DNA of 64,000 nucleotides from Rhizobium sp. 007. GTDB lineage: Bacteria > Pseudomonadota > Alphaproteobacteria > Rhizobiales > Rhizobiaceae. Each line of letters opens with the position of its first letter. Position 1 is the stretch's first letter. The DNA lies in assembly GCF_015353075.1 (NCBI RefSeq), contig NZ_CP064187.1:1426001-1490000 (forward strand), in the 5' to 3' direction. This document shows, in pieces, positions 44,802 to 53,954 of this stretch. The position numbers were made by a program, and so were the translations under genes. The notes under the pieces are model-generated. The model ran no database searches and was not told the DNA's origin. It was given only the letters and a program-made list of their open reading frames with translations.

Positions 44802-45992
44802 ATGAAAGACAGAGACAATTTACTGCAGAACGCGGGCATCAATACGCGCCTGACGCATATCGGCAACGATCCTTCGGACTACTTCGGTTTCGTCAATCCA
44901 CCGGTCGTCCATGCCTCCACGGTGCTCTTCCCCAATGCCAGGACGATGGAGACGCGGTCGCAGAAATATACTTACGGCACCCGCGGGACGCCGACGACGG
45001 ATGCGCTCTGCGATGCAATCAATGCGCTTGAGGGGTCTGCCGGAACGATCCTGGTTCCTACGGGCCTTGCCGCCGTTACTGTGCCGTTGCTCGCATTTCT
45101 CTCGTCCGGCGATCATGTTCTCATCGTCGATTCGGTCTATACGCCGACGCGGCATTTCTGCGACACGCTGCTGACGCGTCTCGGCGTCGAGGTCGAATAT
45201 TACGACCCGGCGATCGGCGCCGGCATCGAGCAGCTTTTCAAGCCGAACACGAAGCTGGTGCACACCGAGGCGCCAGGGTCGAATACGTTCGAAATGCAGG
45301 ACATTCCGGCAATTGCCGCAATCGGCCACAAGCATGGTGCGGTCGTTGCAATGGACAATACCTGGGCGACCCCGGTCTATTTCCGGCCGCTCGACTTCGG
45401 CGTCGATATTTCGATCCACGCCGCGACAAAATATCCCTCCGGCCACTCCGACATCCTGATGGGCACGGTTTCGGCCAATGCCACGCATTGGGAGCAGTTG
45501 AAGGAAGCCAATATCACGCTCGGCATTTGCGGCGCTCCGGACGACGCCTACCAGATCCTGCGCGGCCTGCGCACCATGGGTGTACGGCTTGAGCGGCACT
45601 ATGAAAGCGCGCTGACGATCGCCAAATGGCTTGAGGGCAGGGATGAAGTCGCGCGCGTCCTGCATCCGGCTCTGTCGAGCTTCCCGTCGCACGAACTCTG
45701 GAAGCGTGATTTCAAGGGAGCGAGCGGCATCTTCTCCTTCGTGCTCGCAGCCGATGCGCCGGAGAAATTCAAGGCGAAGGCGCATGCTTTCCTCGACGCA
45801 CTGCAGATCTTCGGCCTGGGTTATTCCTGGGGCGGCTTCGAGAGCCTTGCAGTCCACGTCAATCTCAATGATCGCCGTATCCGCAAGGCGCCGCAGGAAG
45901 GGCCCGTCATCCGGCTTCAGATCGGTCTTGAAGACGTGGTAGACATCAAGGCCGATATCGAACGTGGTTTTGCAGCCGCCAATGCCGTCTGA
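44802..45992 (+). CDS. metC: Cystathionine beta-lyase
   Basis: 396 residues, PLP fold-type I Cys/Met metabolism family. TYGTRGTPTTDALCDAINAL is the phosphate/tetramer loop; AMDNTWATPVYFRPLDFGVD and SIHAATKYPSGHSDILMGTV hold the PLP Asp and Schiff-base Lys. Splits cystathionine to homocysteine in methionine synthesis. The divergent metC-aapJ pairing is known from Rhizobium leguminosarum. Its stop abuts that of the convergent monooxygenase gene. Confidence 0.94.
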   Translation: MKDRDNLLQNAGINTRLTHIGNDPSDYFGFVNPPVVHASTVLFPNARTMETRSQKYTYGTRGTPTTDALCDAINALEGSAGTILVPTGLAAVTVPLLAFLSSGDHVLIVDSVYTPTRHFCDTLLTRLGVEVEYYDPAIGAGIEQLFKPNTKLVHTEAPGSNTFEMQDIPAIAAIGHKHGAVVAMDNTWATPVYFRPLDFGVDISIHAATKYPSGHSDILMGTVSANATHWEQLKEANITLGICGAPDDAYQILRGLRTMGVRLERHYESALTIAKWLEGRDEVARVLHPALSSFPSHELWKRDFKGASGIFSFVLAADAPEKFKAKAHAFLDALQIFGLGYSWGGFESLAVHVNLNDRRIRKAPQEGPVIRLQIGLEDVVDIKADIERGFAAANAV

Positions 45993-47141
45993 TCAGTCGG
46001 TCGGACGGTAGCCGTAGACCCAGTCGAGATCCGCCGCGAGGCTTTGCGGCGCCTTCAGCAAAAGAACGATATCGCGGCCGATGCGCACCGGACCGCGGGC
46101 ATGATAAGCGAAGCGGTTGAAGGCGCCGCGCTTGCGAATTTTTGCGACGCGCGGCGCGCGCTGTTGTTCGAAGCGAAGCAGAGCTTCCTTTACAGGATGG
46201 GCTGCAAGCAGCGCCGCGAGCTCGTAGGAATCTTCGATTGCCATCGCCGCGCCTTGGGCCGCAAAAGGCGTCATGGCGTGAGCCGCGTCGCCGATAAGGA
46301 CGGTGTCACTTCCGTTTTGCCAGTTGCCCTCCGTCGCCTCGTAGAGCGGCCAGAAGGTAATCCGGGCGTCACCGAACAGTGATTTGATATCGGCACTCCA
46401 TCCGGAAAAGCGCGATGAGAGCTGCTTCAATTGCTGCTCCGTTGGATCGTTGCGCCAGTCCTGCGGCGCAGCATTGCCGGCCGTGATGGCGACCAGATTG
46501 AGGCTGCCGGTCTCCTTCAGCGGATAGCAGATGAGATGGGCCGACGGCCCGAGGAATGCCGAGACATTGGCGCGATCGAGGAACGCCGGCGCGGAATTGC
46601 CGGCGATCGTGAAGCGATAGGCTATGTCGCCGGAAAAGTGCGGCGAGGGACTTCCCTTGATCGACTGCCGCAGCGTCGACCAGACGCCGTCGGCACCGAT
46701 GATTACATCCGGCCGGCGGGTGGTTTCAGGAAGTGCGCCCGGGGCGATCCGATGGCCGAGATGGATCGTGCAACGAGGGTTTGCTTCGACTGCCGTAAGC
46801 AGCGCCCCCTGCAGCGTCGCGCGGTGCACGACGCCGTAGGGAGCGCCCCAGCGGATGCGAGCGAAGTCGCCTGCGGGAACGGCCGCAAGCGGGCGGAGCG
46901 TATCGCCGGAGAAAAGGCGAATGAATTGCGGCTCGAGCCAGACTTTTTCGATGTCCTGCAGGACGCCGAGTTTTGCGAGGATACGCGAGGCGTTCGGCGA
47001 GATTTGCAGGCCGGCGCCGACCTCTGCAAGCGCGGCAGCCTGCTCGAAAATATCCGAACTGATGCCGCGTTTAGCCAGGGCCAGAGCCGCGGTCAGGCCC
47101 GCAGTTCCGGCGCCGATGATGGCGGCGTGTTCGACCGGCAT
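45993..47141 (-). CDS. FAD-dependent monooxygenase (salicylate/6-hydroxynicotinate hydroxylase-like)
   Basis: 382 residues. HAAIIGAGTAGLTAALALAK is the FAD beta-alpha-beta motif, PDVIIGADGVWSTLR the DG motif and LIGDAAHAMTPFAAQGAAMA the GD motif of group A flavoprotein hydroxylases. ISPNASRILAKLGV is typical of salicylate hydroxylase-like members. Start at 47141 chosen from the FAD motif; GGACATC upstream. It follows the zinc-finger gene by 23 bp and may be co-transcribed. Confidence 0.9.
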   Translation of the reverse strand: MPVEHAAIIGAGTAGLTAALALAKRGISSDIFEQAAALAEVGAGLQISPNASRILAKLGVLQDIEKVWLEPQFIRLFSGDTLRPLAAVPAGDFARIRWGAPYGVVHRATLQGALLTAVEANPRCTIHLGHRIAPGALPETTRRPDVIIGADGVWSTLRQSIKGSPSPHFSGDIAYRFTIAGNSAPAFLDRANVSAFLGPSAHLICYPLKETGSLNLVAITAGNAAPQDWRNDPTEQQLKQLSSRFSGWSADIKSLFGDARITFWPLYEATEGNWQNGSDTVLIGDAAHAMTPFAAQGAAMAIEDSYELAALLAAHPVKEALLRFEQQRAPRVAKIRKRGAFNRFAYHARGPVRIGRDIVLLLKAPQSLAADLDWVYGYRPTD

Positions 47142-47164
47142 CTGATGTCCGATCTTGAGTGAAT

Positions 47165-47410
47165 TTACGCTGCCTTGACGTGGAAGACGCAACCGGCCGG
47201 GTTCGTCTGGCTCGGCTTCAGCGCGCCGTTGAAGCGATAAAGCGTCGAACAGTAGGAGCAGACCTTTTCGTTGTCGTCGCCCATGTCGATGAAGATGTGC
47301 GGATGATCGAAGGGCACGGATGCGCCGGTGCACATGAACTCCTTCACGCCGACTTCGATTACGCGGTGTCCGCCGTCGTTCTGGAAGTGGGGAATGTTGT
47401 GGCCGGCCAT
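47165..47410 (-). CDS. CHCC zinc-finger domain protein
   Basis: 81 residues, PF10276. VKEFMCTGASVPFDHPHIFI then DNEKVCSYCSTLYRF give the C-x(n)-H-x(n)-C-x2-C zinc site of this family, related to the NDUFS6 subunit of complex I. Soluble, probably cytoplasmic; role in bacteria unclear. Confidence 0.9.
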   Translation of the reverse strand: MAGHNIPHFQNDGGHRVIEVGVKEFMCTGASVPFDHPHIFIDMGDDNEKVCSYCSTLYRFNGALKPSQTNPAGCVFHVKAA

Positions 47411-47566
47411 GTCTGTCTCCGAATGCTTTGAAATGTGCGCGGACATTATAATCGTTCGCCTCAAATGTGTAGAGCCAAAGCGCCGCACGGCACATGGTTT
47501 TTTGGCGCGGCGAGGGTTCACCTCCGCTGCTCGATAAAATATGGTCCGGCCAAAAAGGACGGCATT

Positions 47567-48352
47567 ATGAATCTGAATACGCCCGCATTTTCCAGTTTCA
47601 CCCACGGCGGCCTGAAACTTGTCTTTTTCGACGAAGGGGATCCCAACGGCCCACCGGTGCTGCTCATTCATGGTTTTGCTTCGACCGCCAACGTCAACTG
47701 GGTGCATCCTGGCTGGGTGAAGACGCTGGGCGATGCAGGCTATCGGGTGATCGCGATGGATAATCGCGGCCACGGGAAAAGCGACAAACCGCACGATGCC
47801 GAAGCCTACCGGCCGTGGATCATGGCGGAAGATGCCGTGGCGCTTCTCGACCATCTAGGCATTCCGCAAGCCAATGTCATGGGCTACTCGATGGGCGCGC
47901 GGATTTCGGTCTTCACGGCGCTTGCCCATCCGCATCGCGTGCGTTCGCTGGTGCTCGGCGGCCTTGGCATCGGGATGACGGATGGCGTCGGCGATTGGGA
48001 TCCGATTGCCGATGCGCTGCTCGCGCCCTCGCTGGACGACGTCACGCATTCCCGCGGGCGCATGTTCCGCGCCTTCGCTGAGCAGACCAGGAGCGACCGG
48101 CAGGCGCTCGCTTCCTGCATCCGGGGATCGCGCGATCTCGTGGCGCGGGCCGACATGGGCAGGATCGATGCGCCGACTTTGATCGGCGTTGGAACAAAAG
48201 ACGATATTGCAGGTTCGGCAGAGGAACTGGCGGGCTTGATGCCGCATGCCGAGGCGCTGGACATTCCGGGCCGCGACCATATGTTGGCGGTTGGAGACAA
48301 GGTATTCAAGAAGGCGGTTCTAGAGTTCTATGAGAGAGTCGCCGGGCGGTGA
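47567..48352 (+). CDS. Alpha/beta hydrolase
   Basis: 261 residues. Oxyanion HG in LLIHGFASTANVNW, AMDNRGHGKSDKPHD, nucleophile Ser in VMGYSMGARIS, and catalytic His in GRDHMLAVGD complete the fold's Ser-Asp-His set (Asp likely in VGTKDDIAG). ATG 47567 with AAAGGA upstream. Substrate unknown. Divergent from the zinc-finger gene. Confidence 0.9.
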   Translation: MNLNTPAFSSFTHGGLKLVFFDEGDPNGPPVLLIHGFASTANVNWVHPGWVKTLGDAGYRVIAMDNRGHGKSDKPHDAEAYRPWIMAEDAVALLDHLGIPQANVMGYSMGARISVFTALAHPHRVRSLVLGGLGIGMTDGVGDWDPIADALLAPSLDDVTHSRGRMFRAFAEQTRSDRQALASCIRGSRDLVARADMGRIDAPTLIGVGTKDDIAGSAEELAGLMPHAEALDIPGRDHMLAVGDKVFKKAVLEFYERVAGR

Positions 48353-48427
48353 CAGTCCGTCTCAGAGTGCCGTGATTACCGAAAAATCATCCTAAAAAAG
48401 CATAGGACCGGCACCCATTTATGTTCT

Positions 48428-48448
48428 GGGCATTATGCCCTATATAAT
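48428..48448 (+). promoter_or_regulatory. cysE promoter with overlapping palindrome
   Basis: A perfect inverted repeat GGGCAT-T-ATGCCC (48428-48440) lies directly against a TATAAT box (48443-48448), 31 bp before the cysE start. A protein bound here would block RNA polymerase. Confidence 0.45.
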
Positions 48449-48478
48449 GTTGTTCCGACGGAAACGAGGAGACCTGGA

Positions 48479-49309
48479 ATGGTCGCGAAGACTGACGTTC
48501 GTTTTGAGGCACCAAACCCGCTGAAGGTCATGGATCCGATCTGGGACAGCCTGCGCGAAGAAGCGCGTGTTGCTGCCGAGAAGGATCCGGTGCTGGCGGC
48601 TTTCCTTTATTCGACGGTGATCAACCACCGTTCGCTGGAAGAATGCGTCATTCATCGTATCTGCGAACGCCTCGACCATCCCGACATGCAGGCGACGCTG
48701 CTTCGCCAGGTCTTCGACGGAATGCTCGAAGACTGGCCGGAATGGAGCGATATCCTGCGCGTCGATATTCAGGCCGTCTACGACCGCGACCCGGCATGCC
48801 TGCGCTTCATGGAGGCGGTGCTGTATTTCAAGGGATTCCATGCGCTGCAGACGCATCGCCTGGCCCACTGGCTCCTCAATCACGGGCGCCGGGATCTGGC
48901 GCTCTATCTGCAGAGCCGGTCGTCCAGCGTCTTCCAGACGGACATCAATCCGGCAGCGCGCATCGGCCGGGGAATCTTCCTCGATCACGCGACCGGCCTC
49001 GTCGTCGGCGAAACGGCGGTAATCGGCGACAACGTCTCGATCCTGCATGGCGTCACGCTTGGCGGCACGGGCAAGGAGGGTGCTGACCGTCATCCGAAGA
49101 TCGGCAGCGGCGTGCTTATCGGGGCGGGCGCGAAGATTCTCGGCAATATCCAGATCGGCTATTGCTCGCGTGTGGCGGCCGGCTCGGTCGTTCTAAAGGC
49201 CGTCCCGCCGAAGACGACGGTTGCTGGCGTGCCGGCGAAGGTGGTCGGGGAGGCCGGGTGTTCGGAACCGTCGCGCATCATGGACCAGGTGATCGGCGCC
49301 GATATCTGA
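48479..49309 (+). CDS. cysE: Serine O-acetyltransferase
   Basis: 276 residues. N-terminal helical domain (EARVAAEKDPVLAAFLYSTV) and C-terminal left-handed beta-helix (DHATGLVVGETAVIGDNVSI, HGVTLGGTGKEGADRHPKIG with the catalytic His). Makes O-acetylserine for cysteine synthesis. The C-terminal tail ends IMDQVIGADI, the region that docks into O-acetylserine sulphhydrylase. GAGGAG precedes the ATG. Confidence 0.96.
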   Translation: MVAKTDVRFEAPNPLKVMDPIWDSLREEARVAAEKDPVLAAFLYSTVINHRSLEECVIHRICERLDHPDMQATLLRQVFDGMLEDWPEWSDILRVDIQAVYDRDPACLRFMEAVLYFKGFHALQTHRLAHWLLNHGRRDLALYLQSRSSSVFQTDINPAARIGRGIFLDHATGLVVGETAVIGDNVSILHGVTLGGTGKEGADRHPKIGSGVLIGAGAKILGNIQIGYCSRVAAGSVVLKAVPPKTTVAGVPAKVVGEAGCSEPSRIMDQVIGADI

Positions 49310-49445
49310 TCCGATTATATTTGTCAGAACGGAAAAGCTGGCGAAATCCTGAGGGGAAAGCCGGGGCAGATATGCCCCGGCAACCTTTACAGCTCCGCTT
49401 TTCCTGTGCAAGAAGCGGCCAACGAAGACCGCTAGGAGACCAAGT

Positions 49446-49649
49446 GTGAAGCCTGAAGAACTCAAGAAGCTCGACGCCTATTTCAAGAAGACGCTCAATC
49501 CGCAGATCGTCGTCAAGGCGCGCCCGCGCAAGGATGATTCCGCGGAAGTTTATCTCGGCGAAGAATTCCTGGGTGTCGTCTATGTCGACGACGAAGACGG
49601 CGATCGTTCCTACAACTTTTCGATGGCGATCCTCGACGTCGATCTCTGA
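49446..49649 (+). CDS. DUF3126 family protein
   Basis: 67 residues from GTG 49446, with AGGAGACC upstream. KPEELKKLDAYFKKTLNPQI and AEVYLGEEFLGVVYVDDEDG match DUF3126, a small alphaproteobacterial family of unknown function, commonly beside cysE. Soluble and acidic. Confidence 0.9.
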   Translation: MKPEELKKLDAYFKKTLNPQIVVKARPRKDDSAEVYLGEEFLGVVYVDDEDGDRSYNFSMAILDVDL

Positions 49650-49808
49650 TCTTAGGGCGGGCCGCATCATTGCGGCTTGCCTTGCCGGACGGCATCGGCT
49701 CGTCGGCAGCCTGCTCGGCAACAATTTAGCCATCCGCGCTGGATGAGTTCGTCCTCCGCCCCATTTTAGTTTCTGCGAATGCAACCAAACTAAATTGGAG
49801 GATGAGAC

Positions 49809-50219
49809 GTGGGTATTTTCGATAAAATCAAGAACGCGATTTTCGGCGGCGAAGCGCAGGCAGCACCGGTGACCGAGGCGGCCGCGCCGAAAATGGAACC
49901 TGCGCAAAGGCCGGCCGCGCCATCGGCAGCACCATCCGTAACCCCAACGACCGCGCCCACGACGGTCGATATCGTTCCGATTCTCGATGCTGCCGTCAAA
50001 AAGAGCGGACAGAAGCTGGATTGGCGGCACTCGATCGTCGACCTGATGAAAGCGGTCGGTATGGATGCGAGCCTTTCCGAGCGCAAGGAACTTGCCGCGG
50101 AGCTCGGATATTCGGGAGACACAGGCGATTCCGCCAAAATGAACATGTTTCTTCACAAGGCGCTCATGAAGAAGCTGTCCGAAAATGGCGGCAAGGTTCC
50201 CGCAGATCTGATGGATTGA
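49809..50219 (+). CDS. DUF3597 domain protein
   Basis: 136 residues from GTG 49809 (TGGAGGATGAGAC upstream). MGIFDKIKNAIFGGEAQAAP, an Ala/Pro-rich linker (about 20-52), then the DUF3597 domain: DIVPILDAAVKKSGQKLDWR, HSIVDLMKAVGMDASLSERK, ELAAELGYSGD. The last part is LysM-unrelated and helical. Function unknown. Confidence 0.9.
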   Translation: MGIFDKIKNAIFGGEAQAAPVTEAAAPKMEPAQRPAAPSAAPSVTPTTAPTTVDIVPILDAAVKKSGQKLDWRHSIVDLMKAVGMDASLSERKELAAELGYSGDTGDSAKMNMFLHKALMKKLSENGGKVPADLMD

Positions 50220-50386
50220 GACAGCCTTTGCCGACCTCAAGATTGTGGCTTCGCGAAATTTTTTATGAAGCCTCAGCATGAAGCCTCAGGTTGTGGACCC
50301 CTGATATATGTTTTGAAAATCAATCGGCGACGTACGTTGCTCTTTTTTCAAGGCGCTTTAGAGCAGCGTCATGCAATCCCCGGTAG

Positions 50387-50427
50387 TTGTGCAACGCACA
50401 AAATCGCTTGACTATTTGTGCGACGCA
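50387..50427 (+). promoter_or_regulatory. Two PhaR-like TGC-N3-GCA sites before the phasin
   Basis: TTGTGC-AAC-GCACAA (50387-50401) and TGC-GAC-GCA (50419-50427) bracket a TTGACT -35-like hexamer (50408-50413). Both agree with the CTGC-N3-4-GCAG recognition of PhaR, the repressor of phasin and PHB genes. Confidence 0.55.
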
Positions 50428-50474
50428 GCTACCTTTTGCAACAGCCAAGTACCACAAAAGGAGGAGACGAAAAC

Positions 50475-50843
50475 ATGTTCAACTTCGACGACACGAGCCG
50501 GAAGAGCAAGGAAGCCATGGACACGATGCTGAAGAGCTATTCCGACACGGCCAAGGGCGTCCAGGCGATCGCCACCGAAGCTGCCGAATATTCCAAGAAA
50601 TCCTTCCAGGACGCCGTCAATCATTTCGAGACGCTCTCGGGCGCCCGAAGCTTCGAAACGGTCTTCGAATTGCAGACCGGCTTCATCAAGTCTTCCTACG
50701 AGAATTTTATCGCCGAGGCGACGAAGATGGGGGAAATGTACGCCGATCTCGCCAAGGGCGCCTATAAGCCTTACGAACCGCCGGTATCGGCTCCGTCCGC
50801 GAAGTCGCCCAAGGCTCCTCAGGTGACGCCCGCAGCTGCCTAA
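50475..50843 (+). CDS. Phasin family protein
   Basis: 122 residues. MFNFDDTSRKSKEAMDTMLK, TEAAEYSKKSFQDAVNHFET and VFELQTGFIKSSYENFIAEA are the Phasin_2 pattern: an amphipathic helical protein that coats polyhydroxybutyrate granules. The C-terminus is Pro/Ala-rich. Strong ribosome site AAAGGAGGAG. Probably controlled by PhaR through the upstream sites, and followed by a terminator. Confidence 0.92.
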   Translation: MFNFDDTSRKSKEAMDTMLKSYSDTAKGVQAIATEAAEYSKKSFQDAVNHFETLSGARSFETVFELQTGFIKSSYENFIAEATKMGEMYADLAKGAYKPYEPPVSAPSAKSPKAPQVTPAAA

Positions 50844-50878
50844 ATGCGATGGTGCGAACAGCGCACCCTTGAAAAACG

Positions 50879-50913
50879 AAGACCGGCAACGCATCTGCGG
50901 CCGGTCTTTTTTT
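50879..50913 (+). terminator. Phasin terminator
   Basis: AAGACCGGC / GCCGGTCTT stem with 12-base loop followed by a T-run, 36 bp past the phasin stop. Confidence 0.9.
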
Positions 50914-51097
50914 GTTTCCAGAAGCCCTTCAAGAATTCGAATGGGACTTTTTTAGTCTTTGCGTCGAGTCCTGCGGAATTGTGATTGCAGTCGCAAACAA
51001 GGGGCTTAAAATCGCTCTATTATGAACTAAGTTAGTGTTTCAGATATCCGGCGGGTAAAGCAGCCTCCCATGCACCACCGGATAGACCGAGGAATGA

Positions 51098-51457
51098 ATG
51101 ACAATGATCGCAAAGCCGATCCGGATGCAGAACGACAGCGAAAGGAACGGGGACAACGGAAATCGCGGAACCTCGGTCATCACACGCACAAAGCCGAAGA
51201 CCAAGAAGCCTAATCTCTACCGCGTGCTCATCCTGAATGACGACTACACTCCCATGGAATTCGTCATCCACATTCTGGAGCGTTTTTTTCAGAAGGATCG
51301 TGAAAGTGCCACCCGCATCATGCTTCATGTCCATAACCACGGCGTCGGCGAATGCGGGATATTTACATACGAGGTAGCGGAGACGAAGGTAAGCCAGGTG
51401 ATGGACTTCGCCCGTCAGCACCAGCATCCGCTGCAGTGCGTCATGGAAAAGAAGTGA
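51098..51457 (+). CDS. clpS: ATP-dependent Clp protease adaptor ClpS
   Basis: 119 residues. [20 protein letters not shown] then HILERFF is the N-degron pocket, and [20 protein letters not shown] the second half. ClpS brings N-end-rule substrates to ClpAP. ATG 51104 is an alternative start with slightly better ribosome-site spacing. clpA starts 10 bp downstream, the usual operon. Confidence 0.96.
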   Translation: MTMIAKPIRMQNDSERNGDNGNRGTSVITRTKPKTKKPNLYRVLILNDDYTPMEFVIHILERFFQKDRESATRIMLHVHNHGVGECGIFTYEVAETKVSQVMDFARQHQHPLQCVMEKK

Positions 51458-51467
51458 GGATCTCAAC

Positions 51468-53954
51468 GTGCCAACATTTTCGCCTAGTCTTGAGAAGGCG
51501 CTCCATCAGGCACTGACCTTTGCCAACGAGCGGCATCACGAATATGCGACGCTCGAGCATCTGCTGCTCGCCTTGATCGACGATGCCGATGCGGCAGCTG
51601 TCATGGGTGCATGCAATGTCGACCTCGACGCGCTGCGCAAGACGCTGATCGAATACGTCGACAACGAACTTTCCAATCTGGTCACCGGATATGACGAGGA
51701 CTCCAAGCCAACCTCTGGCTTCCAGCGCGTCATCCAGCGTGCCGTGATCCATGTGCAATCGTCCGGCCGCGAAGAAGTGACGGGGGCGAATGTCCTTGTC
51801 GCGATCTTTGCCGAGCGCGAAAGCCACGCGGCCTATTTCCTGCAGGAGCAGGAAATGACCCGATACGACGCGGTCAACTACATCTCCCACGGAATCGGCA
51901 AGCGCCCGGGCTCTTCGGAAGTGCGCACGCCGCGGGGCGCCGACGAGGAAGCGGAAAGCAAGCCGACTGCATCGCGCGGCGGTGAGGATGAAGGTGGCGC
52001 CAAGAAGCAGCAGGATGCTCTGAAGGCCTATTGCGTCAATCTCAACGAGAAGGCCAAGAGCGGTAAGATCGATCCGTTGATCGGCCGTAACTCGGAAGTC
52101 AGCCGTACGATCCAGGTGCTGTGCCGCCGCTCCAAGAACAACCCGCTTTATGTGGGCGATCCGGGCGTCGGCAAGACGGCGATTGCTGAGGGCCTCGCCA
52201 AGCGCATCGTCGAAGGCAAGGTGCCGGAAGCGCTCGCCGACGCCACCATCTTCTCGCTGGACATGGGCACGCTGCTTGCCGGCACGCGTTACCGTGGCGA
52301 TTTTGAAGAGCGCCTGAAGCAGGTCGTCAAGGAACTCGAAGAATATCCGGGGGCCGTGCTCTTCATCGACGAAATCCATACCGTCATTGGTGCGGGCGCC
52401 ACCTCTGGCGGCGCGATGGATGCATCGAACCTTCTGAAGCCGGCGCTTTCGTCCGGCGCGATCCGCTGCATCGGTTCGACGACCTACAAGGAATACCGCC
52501 AGTTCTTCGAGAAGGACCGGGCTTTGGTTCGCCGTTTCCAGAAGATCGATGTCAACGAGCCGTCGATCGATGATGCGATCGAAATCATGAAGGGCCTGAA
52601 GCCTTATTTCGAAGAGTACCACCACCTGCGCTACTCGAACGACGCCATCAAGTCGGCGGTCGAGCTGTCGGCCCGCTATATCTCCGACCGCAAGCTGCCT
52701 GACAAGGCGATCGACGTCATCGATGAAACGGGTGCCGCTCAGATGCTGCTGCCGCCATCCAGGCGCCGCAAGCTGATTACCGAAAAGGAGATCGAGGCGA
52801 CGGTCGCGACGATGGCCCGCATTCCGCCAAAGAGCGTTTCGAAGGACGACGAAGCCGTTCTCGCCAACCTGGAGCAGGAACTGCGCTCGGTGGTCTACGG
52901 CCAGGATACGGCAATCGAAGCCCTTTCGACCTCGATCAAGCTGGCGCGTGCCGGGCTCCGCGAGCCGAACAAGCCGATCGGCGCCTACGTCTTCTCCGGC
53001 CCGACCGGCGTCGGCAAGACGGAAGTGGCCAAGCAGCTCGCGTCGTCGCTTGGCGTCGAGATGCTGCGCTTCGACATGTCGGAATATATGGAACGGCACA
53101 CGGTTTCTCGTCTGCTCGGCGCACCTCCCGGCTATGTTGGCTTCGACCAGGGTGGGCTTTTGACCGACGGCGTCGACCAGCATCCGCATTGCGTGGTCCT
53201 TCTCGACGAGATCGAGAAGGCGCATCCGGATATCTACAATATCCTGCTGCAGGTCATGGACCACGGGGCGCTGACCGACCATAACGGCAAGAAGATCGAC
53301 TTCCGCAACGTCATCTTGATCATGACGACCAATGCGGGCGCGTCGGAAATGGCCAAGGCCGCAATCGGGTTCGGTTCGTCCAAGCGCACCGGCGAGGATG
53401 AGGAGGCGCTGACCCGCCTGTTCACGCCGGAATTCCGCAACCGTCTCGACGCGATCATTCCCTTCGCGTCACTGCCTACGGCCGTCATCCACAAGGTCGT
53501 GCAGAAGTTCATCATGCAGCTGGAGGCTCAGCTTTCTGAACGCAACGTCACTTTCGACCTGCAGGAGGAAGCGATCGACTGGCTTGCGGAAAAGGGTTAC
53601 GACGAGAAGATGGGAGCCCGCCCGCTTGCCCGCGTCATTCAGGATGCGATCAAGAAGCCGCTGGCGAACGAAATCCTCTTCGGCAAGCTGAAGAAGGGCG
53701 GCGTCGTGAACGTCACGGTCGGCCCGAAGGAAGACGGCAAGCCCGGTATCATCCTCGAAGCGATCCCCGAATCCGCGCCGATCAAGCCGAAGCCGGAAGC
53801 CGAAACCGTTCATCCGGAAACCGACGACGAGGATGACGGCGAGCTGAAGACGAAGGCAAAAGCCAAGAAGACGGCGGTGAAGAAGGCGAAGGCTGAGGTC
53901 AGGGACGCACCGAAGAAGGCGAGCGCAGTGCCGAAGGTACCGCGGAGGAAATAG
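51468..53954 (+). CDS. clpA: ATP-dependent Clp protease ATPase subunit ClpA
   Basis: 828 residues from GTG 51468. N-domain (FSPSLEKALHQALTFANERH), AAA module 1 (Walker A GDPGVGKTAIAEG, Walker B VLFIDEIHT) and module 2 (Walker A GPTGVGKTEVAK, Walker B VVLLDEIEKAHPDI), ending in a D2-small domain. The C-terminus is a Lys/Ala-rich tail of about 60 residues (KAKAKKTAVKKAKAEVRDAP), longer than in E. coli but seen in Rhizobiales. Unfoldase for ClpP; hexameric, cytoplasmic. Confidence 0.97.
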   Translation: MPTFSPSLEKALHQALTFANERHHEYATLEHLLLALIDDADAAAVMGACNVDLDALRKTLIEYVDNELSNLVTGYDEDSKPTSGFQRVIQRAVIHVQSSGREEVTGANVLVAIFAERESHAAYFLQEQEMTRYDAVNYISHGIGKRPGSSEVRTPRGADEEAESKPTASRGGEDEGGAKKQQDALKAYCVNLNEKAKSGKIDPLIGRNSEVSRTIQVLCRRSKNNPLYVGDPGVGKTAIAEGLAKRIVEGKVPEALADATIFSLDMGTLLAGTRYRGDFEERLKQVVKELEEYPGAVLFIDEIHTVIGAGATSGGAMDASNLLKPALSSGAIRCIGSTTYKEYRQFFEKDRALVRRFQKIDVNEPSIDDAIEIMKGLKPYFEEYHHLRYSNDAIKSAVELSARYISDRKLPDKAIDVIDETGAAQMLLPPSRRRKLITEKEIEATVATMARIPPKSVSKDDEAVLANLEQELRSVVYGQDTAIEALSTSIKLARAGLREPNKPIGAYVFSGPTGVGKTEVAKQLASSLGVEMLRFDMSEYMERHTVSRLLGAPPGYVGFDQGGLLTDGVDQHPHCVVLLDEIEKAHPDIYNILLQVMDHGALTDHNGKKIDFRNVILIMTTNAGASEMAKAAIGFGSSKRTGEDEEALTRLFTPEFRNRLDAIIPFASLPTAVIHKVVQKFIMQLEAQLSERNVTFDLQEEAIDWLAEKGYDEKMGARPLARVIQDAIKKPLANEILFGKLKKGGVVNVTVGPKEDGKPGIILEAIPESAPIKPKPEAETVHPETDDEDDGELKTKAKAKKTAVKKAKAEVRDAPKKASAVPKVPRRK

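Noticed and set aside
51441..53282. 613-codon open frame antisense to clpA
   Set aside because: A by-product of GC-rich codon bias in clpA; no family motif, no ribosome site, and clpA is certain.
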